A stretch of 64,000 bases of DNA from the NCBI RefSeq assembly GCF_015840915.1, contig NZ_CP060398.1, positions 2,852,001-2,916,000 of the forward strand, read 5' to 3'. The notes below the pieces were generated by a model. It did no database searches. It was not told where the DNA came from and saw only the letters and a program-made list of their open reading frames with translations. Numbering within the stretch: position 1 is the first letter of the stretch; the number at the start of each line of letters is the position of its first letter. The translations under genes and the position numbers were made by a program. The stretch comes from Synechococcus sp. CBW1002. GTDB lineage: Bacteria > Cyanobacteriota > Cyanobacteriia > PCC-6307 > Cyanobiaceae. Below, piece by piece: positions 38,126-45,839 of this stretch.

Positions 38126-38494
38126 TCAGAGGATCGCCGCCAGGGCGTCGAGCTGCTGGCGCTTCGCCGAGAGCATCAACTTTTCGGCGCGGGCCAGCAA
38201 CTTGAACACGCTTTTATCGATCACCTCGTAGAACACCAGGCTTCCCTCCGGCCGTCGCCGCACCACACCGGCGATGGTGAGCAGCTTGAGGTGTTTCGAT
38301 ACCAGGGCCTGGCTGTGGCCTGTCTTCTCCACCACGGCCGTCACATTGAGCGGTCCGGTGCGCAGGGCGTCGAGCACGGCGAGCCGGTTGGGTTCGGAGA
38401 AGACCTTGAAGTATTCGGCGAGGGCGTCCATCGCGGAGAAGGCCGCAGCAGGCGGCGATGGCTGAAGTCCAAGCCTAGCGCGGATCTCCATCAT
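38126..38494 (-). CDS. ArsR/SmtB-family transcriptional regulator
   Basis: A 122-residue winged-helix repressor-like protein. The recognition region is VTAVVEKTGHSQALVSKHLKLL, followed by a wing (VRRRPEGSLVFYEVI). There is no obvious CxC metal-sensing motif, so this is not a classical arsenic or zinc sensor. ATG 38431 (MDALAEYFKVF) could be the true start. It lies divergently from the decayed cyclase gene, with operator-like repeats between them. Confidence 0.9.
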   Translation of the reverse strand: MMEIRARLGLQPSPPAAAFSAMDALAEYFKVFSEPNRLAVLDALRTGPLNVTAVVEKTGHSQALVSKHLKLLTIAGVVRRRPEGSLVFYEVIDKSVFKLLARAEKLMLSAKRQQLDALAAIL

Positions 38495-38513
38495 CTGCTC
38501 AACGCGCTCTGCT

Positions 38514-38562
38514 GTTTCAAGGAAACTGGCAAGACGTTGTATTGCGATGACGTTGTTTCAAG
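38514..38562. promoter_or_regulatory. Repeats between arsR-type gene and cyclase remnant
   Basis: Three overlapping patterns lie in 49 bases: a perfect inverted repeat GTTTC-AAG-GAAAC (38514-38526), GTTTCAAG directly repeated at 38514 and 38555, and GACGTTGT directly repeated at 38533 and 38549. The density and position just upstream of the divergent regulator start suggest operator DNA for the ArsR-type protein. Confidence 0.45.
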
Positions 38563-38632
38563 TTGTCCTGTCCCAGCCCGGCACAGCCCGGCCGTTCCGG
38601 TCGCGCCCTCGCCCCGGCTTCGAGTCCATTCC

Positions 38633-39138
38633 ATGCTCGGCGCGATGGAGGCCGATGACAACCGCGAGCACGTTGATCGCAAGGCGCCGTTGAACCGGCT
38701 GGGTCATCGTTCAGCAGCGGAGACGGAGGCCCAAGAGAGTGATCTGGTGCAGTCGTGCGTATTGGATGTTCCGGCTTTCTGCTGTTCAAGGAGCTCTCCC
38801 GCCGATTGCAGAAGGCTGGCCGTCCGGAGCTCAGCCGCCTGTTCAACCTGATGGCCCGCGATGAGGCGCGCCATGCCGGCTTTCTCAACCGTGCCCTGAT
38901 GGCCGAAGGCATCGAGATCGATCTGCCCAGCCTCGGCACCAAGCGACCGATCACCTGGTTTCCGCTCAGCTGGGTGCTGGATTCGTTCTGCCTCACGGAA
39001 TACATCGGCACCTGGCGTTCCATCCTCATCGACCGCCCTCTCAAGGCCCATCCTGACCATGCCTTCGCGCCGTTGTTCGATTGTTTCGAGCCCTGGTGTC
39101 AGGACGCGAATCGGCATGGAGACTTTTCAACCCGTTGA
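38633..39138 (+). pseudogene. Remnant of Mg-protoporphyrin IX monomethyl ester cyclase (AcsF/ChlA)
   Basis: Pieces of the di-iron cyclase are recognisable in order: MLGAMEADDNREHVDRKAPL (38633 on), LVQSCVL, then after a frame change CSGFLLFKELSRRL, the iron-binding MARDEARHAGF, ITWFPLSWVLDSFCLTEYIG, and CQDANRHGDF. One base is missing near 38768, and a second frame change follows the GDF segment near 39130. The second ligand motif, normally DENRH, reads DANRH. About 100 N- and C-terminal residues each are absent or unreadable. The gene cannot make an active enzyme. Confidence 0.8.
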
Positions 39139-39281
39139 TCCGTTGCTGGCCTGGACTGCGTCAGGGGCTTCAAGGGCGACTGCTTCGTCGATTTCCAAGG
39201 TCCAGCCATCGCAGCCATGGCCGCAGGATGGGCCGCGCCGCCTTAAGTTGACGCCGCTACAGCACCCGTGGCAAAAGGACC

Positions 39282-40583
39282 ATGCTCTGGCAGGCGGTGC
39301 GAGGAACTCTGGGAATTGCATTGCTGCTTTTGGTGGCGTGGTTGTTCTCGCAGGATCGGAGGGCCACGCCCTGGCGGCTGATCGGGGTGGCCCTGGCCAC
39401 CCAGCTGGGGCTTGGGGTGTTGCTGTTTCAGCTGGCGTTCGGCCGGGTGGTGTTTTCCTGGCTGAATGGGGCTGTGGTGGCGCTACTGGCGCCTGCCCGC
39501 ACGGGTGCTGAATTCGTGTTTGGCCCGCTGGCGGTGCCCGCGGGCGAACAGGGCAGCCTGGGCTTGATCCTGGCCTTCCAGGCCTTCCCGATTGCCATTT
39601 TTTTCGCAGCTCTCACGGCTCTGCTCTATCACCTGGGGGTCATGCAGAGGGTGATTGCCACTCTGGCGCGCTTCTTCCGCCGGAGCCTGGGAATCACAGG
39701 CGTGGAGGCAACCGTGACCGCCAGCAATGTGTTTGTGGGGATTGAATCGATGCTCACGATTCGCCCTTATCTGGCCACTGCCCAGCCGCATGAACTGGCG
39801 GTGGTACTCACCGCCGGCATGGCCACCATCGCCAGCACCATGCTGGGGCTGTATGTGGGTGTGCTCCAGCCCCACTTTCCGGGCATTGCCGGCCATCTGA
39901 TCACGGCCAACCTGCTGAGTGCTCCGGCGGCAGTGATGATGGCGCGCCTCCTGGTGCCGGCACCGCTGGTGCGGCTGCCTGTACCAGCCAGCGAATCACG
40001 GCCGCTGCTGCCCGAGCCGGTGCAAGAGGTGCGCTATGGGAGCAGCGTGGAGGCCATCACCCAGGGCGCCAACGATGGACTGAAGCTGGCCGTGGGCATC
40101 ACGGCCGTGCTGATTGCCTTCGTTGGACTGCTCGCCTTGACCAATTCAGGCATCGGCTGGGTGGGCGGCTGGTTCGGCCAGCCGCAGGCCACGCTGCAAT
40201 CCCTGCTGGCCTGGGTGTTTGTTCCGTTTGTGTGGATGATCGGAGTGCCCTTCAGCGACGCGGTACCAGCTTCGGAACTGCTGGCGTTGCGGCTGGTGGC
40301 CACGGAGGTGCCTGCGTTCGTCAGCCTGGCCAGCAGCCTGCAGGCGGGCCAATGGAGCGATCCGCGCTCGGTGGTGATCCTCGCCTACGCACTCTGCGGC
40401 TTTGCCCATCTCCCCTCGCTGGGAATCTTTGTGGGGGGGTTGTGTGCGTTGGCGCCCGAGCAGAAGGGAGTGGTGGGAACACTGGCCTGGCGCGTGCTGC
40501 TGGCCTCCACGCTGGCTTGCCTGCTCACCGGTGCAGTGGCAGGATTGCTGGGTGGATTCACGGGATTCTCGTTGACACCATAA
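39282..40583 (+). CDS. CNT-family nucleoside transporter
   Basis: A 433-residue concentrative nucleoside transporter. It has eight or more hydrophobic segments and the family signature VTASNVFVGIESMLTIRPYL near residue 150, plus LALTNSGIGW and PFSDAVPASELL in the C-terminal half. It imports nucleosides driven by an ion gradient. ATG 39282 is the first start after the cyclase remnant. Confidence 0.88.
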   Translation: MLWQAVRGTLGIALLLLVAWLFSQDRRATPWRLIGVALATQLGLGVLLFQLAFGRVVFSWLNGAVVALLAPARTGAEFVFGPLAVPAGEQGSLGLILAFQAFPIAIFFAALTALLYHLGVMQRVIATLARFFRRSLGITGVEATVTASNVFVGIESMLTIRPYLATAQPHELAVVLTAGMATIASTMLGLYVGVLQPHFPGIAGHLITANLLSAPAAVMMARLLVPAPLVRLPVPASESRPLLPEPVQEVRYGSSVEAITQGANDGLKLAVGITAVLIAFVGLLALTNSGIGWVGGWFGQPQATLQSLLAWVFVPFVWMIGVPFSDAVPASELLALRLVATEVPAFVSLASSLQAGQWSDPRSVVILAYALCGFAHLPSLGIFVGGLCALAPEQKGVVGTLAWRVLLASTLACLLTGAVAGLLGGFTGFSLTP

Positions 40584-40666
40584 GCGTTGTTGGTGCTGAT
40601 GCCAGAGCTGCGGGCACCAGATGTGCTGGCCCGAAGCATGACGACGCGCCGAAAACTTTTGGTTGA

Positions 40667-40691
40667 GGGGCTCCCGCCATCGGGGAGCCCC
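40667..40691. terminator. Hairpin between convergent CNT and linker genes
   Basis: A 9-bp perfect stem (GGGGCTCCC at 40667-40675, GGGAGCCCC at 40683-40691) with a 7-base loop lies between the two convergent stops. On the minus strand it is followed within ten bases by AAAAGTTTT. It probably terminates one or both transcripts. Confidence 0.6.
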
Positions 40692-40730
40692 CACTGCTCA
40701 GGTGTTGTTGGCGACCCTGGGCAGCAGCTC

Positions 40731-41669
40731 TCAGCTCACCGCTACATCCACAACCCGGCCGCCGAGGCGATTGACCCGACGCAGGGCTTCATTCATGCGG
40801 CTGAAGGGAATCCGCAGCACGTAGGCACCACTGCGGACGTAGGAATTGTCGGCGATGCCGGTGGCGGTGATCGTCACCACGCGGCCAGAGGCGTCGCTGC
40901 TGCGGCTGCCGGCATCCACCCGCAGGGCTTCGCGGCGATGGCTCTGGGTGGGGGTGCTGCGGAACTCACCGGACTCGAACGACTCGCCCAGATCGTGGGT
41001 CGTGCTCACCAGGGCCTGGAACGGTCCTTCGGTGGAGACAATCACCACTCGGGGTGCCGAACCCTGGACGGGCAGAGCCCGATCCTGATGGAGGGCTTTC
41101 CCAAGCCGGAACTGGTTGCCGGAGGCATCGCCCTTGGCTGAGGCGGCGGCGCCACGGGCCAGTTGCATCAGCCAGGAGAACTGGCGGCCCTCATGGCCCT
41201 TGGAGTAATCCCAGCCGTGCAGATAGGGAACGGTATCCTGACCAAAACGCTCCTGATATTCGACGCTATCGATGTAGGAATCAATCTCTGCATCATAACC
41301 CTGCTCCTGCAGGATTGTGAAGTGATGCAGCATCTCCGCCTTGTTCTGGGGAGCCCGGCCGAGCAGATGCTTGTGGTTGAGCTCAATGAAACGGTAGGGA
41401 TTGCTGTTCTCGAAGAAGCGGCTGCGGTAGAGGCCGCTCTTGGCGACGGCCCGCACCAGCTCGCGGACGTTGAGGTAATCGTTGCGGAACAGGGATTCCA
41501 CGGCGCTCAGCCGTTCGCTGGCCATCACGTATTGATAGCCGAGAACCTGCCGATAGACCGCCCGGATGATGGTGCTTTTGTCGTCGGAAGAAGCATGCGA
41601 CCAGCTTTCCTTGTCGCGATCATTGGCGAAGCGATCAATGCCCAGCTGGGGCGCTCTGACCAGGGTCAT
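40731..41669 (-). CDS. cpcC: Phycobilisome rod linker polypeptide
   Basis: A 312-residue rod linker. An N-terminal PBS linker domain (about 18-150; VYRQVLGYQYVMASERLSAV, FRNDYLNVRELVRAVA) is followed by a spacer and a C-terminal CpcD-type domain (about 255-312; ITATGIADNSYVR, RMNEALRRVNRLGGRV). This is the architecture of phycocyanin-associated linkers (CpcC). ATG 41669 gives the usual MTLVRAPQLG start. No phycobiliprotein subunit genes are nearby. Confidence 0.92.
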   Translation of the reverse strand: MTLVRAPQLGIDRFANDRDKESWSHASSDDKSTIIRAVYRQVLGYQYVMASERLSAVESLFRNDYLNVRELVRAVAKSGLYRSRFFENSNPYRFIELNHKHLLGRAPQNKAEMLHHFTILQEQGYDAEIDSYIDSVEYQERFGQDTVPYLHGWDYSKGHEGRQFSWLMQLARGAAASAKGDASGNQFRLGKALHQDRALPVQGSAPRVVIVSTEGPFQALVSTTHDLGESFESGEFRSTPTQSHRREALRVDAGSRSSDASGRVVTITATGIADNSYVRSGAYVLRIPFSRMNEALRRVNRLGGRVVDVAVS

Positions 41670-41971
41670 GCGAAGAATGGCAAAAGGGCTAGGGGAGGGC
41701 ACATGGCAACAGTCATGGCCGGCGCGATGCTAGGTGTAACTGTCCGAGGAAATCATGCAACGGCGTCGCTGTATGCAAACTCTACGAATCTACTGCTTGA
41801 ATGATGCGTTTGCTCACGAAATATGTAGTCATGTTATGAGCATCTCGTCCGGTCGACCTCCCTATCCATCCGCTCCGGCTCGAACCCCCTGAGCTCTTGA
41901 TCTCTCGAGCTCCTGGGCCTCCGTTCCTGGCTCCTCGTCCCTGAAGCTGAAGCTTCGCCCGGGCTTCGGCG
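41670..41971. other. Intergenic region upstream of the linker gene
   Basis: A 302-base stretch between the linker start and the desaturase stop. It is noticeably more A/T-rich than the surroundings (around 41750-41850) and presumably holds the linker promoter. I see no ORF, tRNA or hairpin in it. Confidence 0.35.
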
Positions 41972-42769
41972 TCAGGCCCGCATGCGGCTGGCCTGATGGC
42001 TGTCCAGTCGGATCAGGTCAGCTGTGCTGCCACCGCTTTGGCGGCGACGAGCCCGCAGGGCCTGGTCGGAGGGGAGGCGCAGCTGGCTGGCCAGGCCCAG
42101 CTGCTTCAGCAGCAGGATGAAGCGATAGGTGGGATCGGGCAGGACAACCGGTTCGCCCTGGCGCAGGCCCAGGCCCTGGCGGGCTGAGGAGGGGAAGGCG
42201 TGGTGCAGGTTGTGCCAACCCTCACCCAGGGTGATCAGGGCGACCCAGCGGCTGTTGCGGCTGGCATCGCCGCTCTCGAAGGGCTGCTCTCCCCAGAGGT
42301 GGGCCGCGGAGTTCACCGTCGCCACGCCGTGGAACAGGACCGTGGTGCTGAGGCAGAAGGCCGCCAGCCAGGGCAGGCCGCCCAGGGCGTAGGAGAGGCC
42401 CGCCAGGGCCAGCACCGGCAGCATGTGCAAGCGGTCGATCGCCCGCAGCACCGGATCGGCTTCCACATCCGCAGGCAGCTGTTCGGGGAAGAAGCTGCTG
42501 CCCAGCAGCCAGCCCGCCTGGGAACGCCAGAGGCCATGCCACCAGCCCGTCGCCGGCTGCAGGGGGCTGTGGGGGTCGCGGGGGGTGTCCACATGGCGAT
42601 GGTGCTGCTGGTGATGGGCCTTCCACCAGCTCGGTCCCATCTGTCCGGCGGAGGCCGCCACCAGGGAGCCAAGCCACCAGATCGGCCGCGGTGCCCGGTA
42701 GCTGCCGTGGGTGATCAACCGGTGGTAGATCGCCGTGGTGGCCAGCATCCGCGCCAGATACAGCCCCAC
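41972..42769 (-). CDS. Delta-9-type fatty acid desaturase
   Basis: An integral-membrane di-iron desaturase with all three histidine boxes: YHRLITH, KAHHQQHH and WHNLHH. The listed start is GTG 42769. The open frame continues upstream to a stop at 42893 and encodes a convincing first part (LAYGCGPVLIILSHLG and a further hydrophobic helix) typical of the family. No ATG, GTG or TTG occurs there, only CTG (for example 42889). The real start is probably CTG, or a start codon was lost by mutation or error. Confidence 0.85.
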   Translation of the reverse strand: MGLYLARMLATTAIYHRLITHGSYRAPRPIWWLGSLVAASAGQMGPSWWKAHHQQHHRHVDTPRDPHSPLQPATGWWHGLWRSQAGWLLGSSFFPEQLPADVEADPVLRAIDRLHMLPVLALAGLSYALGGLPWLAAFCLSTTVLFHGVATVNSAAHLWGEQPFESGDASRNSRWVALITLGEGWHNLHHAFPSSARQGLGLRQGEPVVLPDPTYRFILLLKQLGLASQLRLPSDQALRARRRQSGGSTADLIRLDSHQASRMRA

Positions 42770-42944
42770 GGCCCACAGCGCTGCTCCCAGCTCCAGGCCC
42801 GTGCTCAGCAGCAGCAGGCAGCCCAGATGGCTGAGGATGATCAGAACGGGGCCACATCCGTAGGCCAGCCGGCGGCGAAGAGGGATCAGAAATCAGCTCA
42901 CAGCAGGACTGATCCTAGGCAGCCGACATGGCTCGACTGAACGG

Positions 42945-43883
42945 TCAGCCTTCCTCCGCCCGTTCTTCCCCGGGGTCTGGCATTGGGCAGGCGCGCGTCT
43001 GGTGGAAGCGGGAGAAGTCGATCACCGCCCGGGCACCGTCGGTTTCCACCATGTCCACGAAGCAGCGCCCGAAGGCGATGCAGTCGACCGGATAGCTGGC
43101 GTGGGCGTGGATCGGACGCTCCAGGATTCCGTCGGTGCCGCTGAAGGACACCACCACCTCGGCATGGTCCACCGCCAGCTGGTCGGGACCCAGTCCCCAC
43201 AGGGGGCTGTCGCGGTTGATCGGATGCATCGCCGTCCAGGCCAGGGTGAAGGCGATGCCGTCTTCCCGGCTGAGGCGCAGGGGATGCAGTCGCCGCATCC
43301 GGTGGCCTTCGCTGCTGCGCTCGTCGATGCTGAGGTAGGCCTTCAGATTCGCTCCCAGGATGGTGTTGCGTCGCTCATTGGCCACCCGGAAGGTGAGGGT
43401 GGGAACGCCGTTGTAGGGATGCACCGCCGCCAGGCTGGAGAAACGGATCCGGGCCGAGCTGCGGGAAAAGCGGGCAAAGGCCAGGCCGGTGGTGAGGGCG
43501 ATGAAGATCAGCCCCGTCAGCGCCTCGGCGGTCACGATCAGGTGGGCGGTGAGGCTGCTGGGGTGGAGCACGCCGTAGCCGATCGAGCCCAGGGTCTGGA
43601 CGCTGAAGAAGAAGGCGTCCGCGAAACTGGCCGCGCCTCCGCCTGAAACCCCGCCGATGCCGGCCGGATCCAGCCGGTACAGCGCGGCGAACAGCAGGTT
43701 GATCAGCAGGTACAGCGTCGTGATCAGCCCCAGGAACAGGGGCCACGACACGGACAGCATCAGCAGGTAGGGCTCTCGCCAGTGGCGGAAGCCGCTCTGT
43801 GCCTCGGTGATCGTGAGCAGGCCCCTCAGGCGTCTGGCCTGTTCCCGTTGTTCGGGTCGGCGCTGCGGCCGCCTCTGGCTCAC
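42945..43883 (-). CDS. Kir-type (inward rectifier) potassium channel
   Basis: A 312-residue KirBac-like channel. Outer helix about 40-65, pore with selectivity filter TLGSIGYG (about 96-103), inner helix about 110-135, and a cytoplasmic immunoglobulin-like C-terminal domain (about 145-300). The filter agrees with the K+ signature TxGYG. Its ATG overlaps the stop of the upstream lipoprotein gene as ATGA. Confidence 0.92.
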   Translation of the reverse strand: MSQRRPQRRPEQREQARRLRGLLTITEAQSGFRHWREPYLLMLSVSWPLFLGLITTLYLLINLLFAALYRLDPAGIGGVSGGGAASFADAFFFSVQTLGSIGYGVLHPSSLTAHLIVTAEALTGLIFIALTTGLAFARFSRSSARIRFSSLAAVHPYNGVPTLTFRVANERRNTILGANLKAYLSIDERSSEGHRMRRLHPLRLSREDGIAFTLAWTAMHPINRDSPLWGLGPDQLAVDHAEVVVSFSGTDGILERPIHAHASYPVDCIAFGRCFVDMVETDGARAVIDFSRFHQTRACPMPDPGEERAEEG

Positions 43884-44131
43884 TCCTCGCCGCCTTCGCC
43901 GCCTTCACCGCCTTCATCTGAACCGTGCATCTCCTGATCCTTGGTCTTGCCCTGCATCGCCCCCTCGCCCATCGCTTCCTTCTGCATCTTCGGTGCGGTC
44001 TGCGGAGCCGGCGTGCTCATGCCGGACGACTCTTCGCCGCCGCTGCCGGAGTCGGGTGCCTTGCCGCAGCCCACGGCTCCGGCCATCAGGCCGGCGGTGG
44101 CAAGAAACAGAGCGATGCTGGGGCGGGCCAT
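43880..44131 (-). CDS. Small acidic lipoprotein
   Basis: An 83-residue protein from ATG 44131. It has a signal peptide with a lipobox-like AVGC (Cys near 22), then a low-complexity Gly/Ser/Met/Glu-rich chain that ends in GGEGGEGGEE. The mature part is probably disordered. Overlap with the Kir-channel start implies a two-gene operon. Function is unknown. Confidence 0.7.
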   Translation of the reverse strand: MARPSIALFLATAGLMAGAVGCGKAPDSGSGGEESSGMSTPAPQTAPKMQKEAMGEGAMQGKTKDQEMHGSDEGGEGGEGGEE

Positions 44132-44315
44132 GGAGGTGGTGCGGCTGGCCACCATTCTTGAGGAGTCCGCGCCCGGCGGTGGCTGCTGGGCGGAGCAGGT
44201 CGTGATCCATCGGTCTCACTGATGTGATCAACCGCCGCAGTGGTGCGGATCAACAGGCACAGCGCGGCGTGATCCAACGGCAAAGCATGGTGGGATCCAC
44301 CGACGGCCTCCGTTC

Positions 44316-44981
44316 ATGCGCTTCATTGTCGAGCCCCTGTTCAGCCCTGAGGCGACCCGTGCCCTGGCTGAGGCGCTGCGGGCCGACGACGCTCCCTGGC
44401 GGCCCGGTGCCGAAACCGCCGGTTGGCATGCCCGCGGGGTGAAACGCAACCGGCAGCTGGAGCGGGGCTCCGACCTGCATCACCAGCTGGAGGCTCAGGT
44501 GCGGGAGGCCCTGCTGGCCGATCCGCTGGTGCGTTCGGCGGCCCTGCCGCTGCATGTCCATGGGGTGCTGTTCAGCCTCACCGGCCCTGGCGAGGGCTAT
44601 GGGCGCCATGTCGACAACGCCTTCATGGCCGGTGGTCGCTCTGACCTGTCCTTCACGGTGGCCCTCACCGATCCAGCGGCCTACGAGGGTGGTGATCTGG
44701 TGCTGGAGTCGCCGGATCGGGAGGAGCGCGTGCGTCTCGGCTCAGGCCAGGCGATCGTGTATCCCAGCACCCTGCTGCATCGGGTCGAGCCGGTCACCGC
44801 CGGTGAGCGCCTGGTGGCGGTGGGCTGGATCCAGAGTCGCATCCGCAGCAGTGAACAGCGGGAACTGCTGTTTGAGCTGGACGCGGCGCGGCGGGCCCTG
44901 TTTCAGCAGCAGGGCAAGGGGGAGATCTTCGATCTGCTCTGCCGCAGCTACACCAACCTGCTGCGGATGTGGGGTGAGTGA
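44316..44981 (+). CDS. PKHD-type Fe(II)/2-oxoglutarate dioxygenase
   Basis: A 221-residue hydroxylase of the YbiX/PiuC type. The iron ligands are His and Asp in YGRHVDNAF (about 104-106) and His in LLHRVEPV (about 157), with the 2-oxoglutarate Arg in GERLVAVGW. PiuC-like enzymes are often iron-regulated; the substrate is unknown. It lies just upstream of the heme oxygenase on the same strand. Confidence 0.9.
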   Translation: MRFIVEPLFSPEATRALAEALRADDAPWRPGAETAGWHARGVKRNRQLERGSDLHHQLEAQVREALLADPLVRSAALPLHVHGVLFSLTGPGEGYGRHVDNAFMAGGRSDLSFTVALTDPAAYEGGDLVLESPDREERVRLGSGQAIVYPSTLLHRVEPVTAGERLVAVGWIQSRIRSSEQRELLFELDAARRALFQQQGKGEIFDLLCRSYTNLLRMWGE

Positions 44982-45002
44982 GGCCGGCGCCCCGGAAGCC
45001 AT

Positions 45003-45040
45003 GTAACAGTCTTTCTGCGTAACAACAGTAGCGTTATACA
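45003..45040 (+). promoter_or_regulatory. Repeat-containing promoter region of heme oxygenase gene
   Basis: GTAACA occurs twice (45003-45008 and 45019-45024, 16-base period), followed by a -10-like TATACA at 45035-45040. The segment ACAGTCTT..CGTAACA is shared with the hli promoter at 6936-6951. A transcription start near 45047 would fit translation from ATG 45079. Confidence 0.4.
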
Positions 45041-45078
45041 GTTTGACTGTTTCTTCGTCGCTTTCGGCGTGTCCGCCC

Positions 45079-45768
45079 ATGACTGCTGCCATCCCCGGGT
45101 CCATCTCGGACCATGCCCGGCCTGCCGATGCCGTGATGCGCAAGGGGTTCGGGCCACGCGTCCGGCGGCTGCATGGCCGCATCGGCGCCGCGCACCACAA
45201 AGCGGAAGGCATGGCCTTCTCCCGCTCGCTGCTGGCCGGAGAAGCCAGTCCGCTGCAGCTGGCCGCCCTGCTGCGGGCCCTGGCACCCGCCTACGCCCTG
45301 ATCGAGCGGCGGGGGCCGGCCCTGGCGGAGGCCCTCGGGGCCACGCTGCCCTGGGCTGATCTGGCTCGCAGCGCCGCCCTCGGCCATGACCTGGCCCAGC
45401 TGGAGGCTGCGGCCGTTCCCGCCACGTCTCCGTCTGCCGCCGCCAGCTCCTGGCTCGAGCAGCTCTCCACCCTCGCTGAGACCGCGCCCCACCGCTTCCT
45501 CGCCCACGTGTACGTGCGCTACGGCGGTGATCTCTCCGGCGGGCAGCAGCTCAGCGAGCAGGCCAATGCCATCCTGCGCCGCCACGGCCTGCCCGCCGTG
45601 GAGTTCTGGCAGTTCGACCGGCCCCTGAGTGAGCTCAAGCAGGGTCTCCACGACGGCTTCGAGCAGCTGCGGCTCAGCGAGTCCCAGGAGCAGGAGCTGC
45701 TGCAGGAAGCGGAGGACGCCTTCCTCGCCACCCAGCGCCTGCTGGCCGAACTGGGCGAGCTGGTCTGA
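45079..45768 (+). CDS. ho: Heme oxygenase (biliverdin-producing)
   Basis: A 229-residue heme oxygenase that opens heme to biliverdin, the precursor of phycobilins. The proximal His is in AAHHKAEG (about 48), and the distal-helix signature YGGDLSGGQ is near residue 155. ATG 45079 is preferred over TTG 45043 because a likely transcription start lies between them. It is followed 71 bases later by hemN on the same strand, the same pairing as ho2-hemN in low-oxygen gene sets. Confidence 0.92.
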   Translation: MTAAIPGSISDHARPADAVMRKGFGPRVRRLHGRIGAAHHKAEGMAFSRSLLAGEASPLQLAALLRALAPAYALIERRGPALAEALGATLPWADLARSAALGHDLAQLEAAAVPATSPSAAASSWLEQLSTLAETAPHRFLAHVYVRYGGDLSGGQQLSEQANAILRRHGLPAVEFWQFDRPLSELKQGLHDGFEQLRLSESQEQELLQEAEDAFLATQRLLAELGELV

Positions 45769-45839
45769 GCGGAGCGCCGCTGTCCAGCCGTTCCCCATCC
45801 GCTCTCGCCGCACCCTTCGCTCCCCTAGCCCCCGATCTG

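Noticed and set aside
39139-39251. Extension of the cyclase remnant in a third frame (NPLIRCWPGLRQGLQGRLL)
   Set aside because: The resemblance to the C-terminal part of AcsF is suggestive but too weak to include in the pseudogene.
41870-41900. GGCTCGAACCCCC-like text, possible tRNA T-loop
   Set aside because: No T-stem pairing, anticodon arm or acceptor stem could be assembled on either strand.
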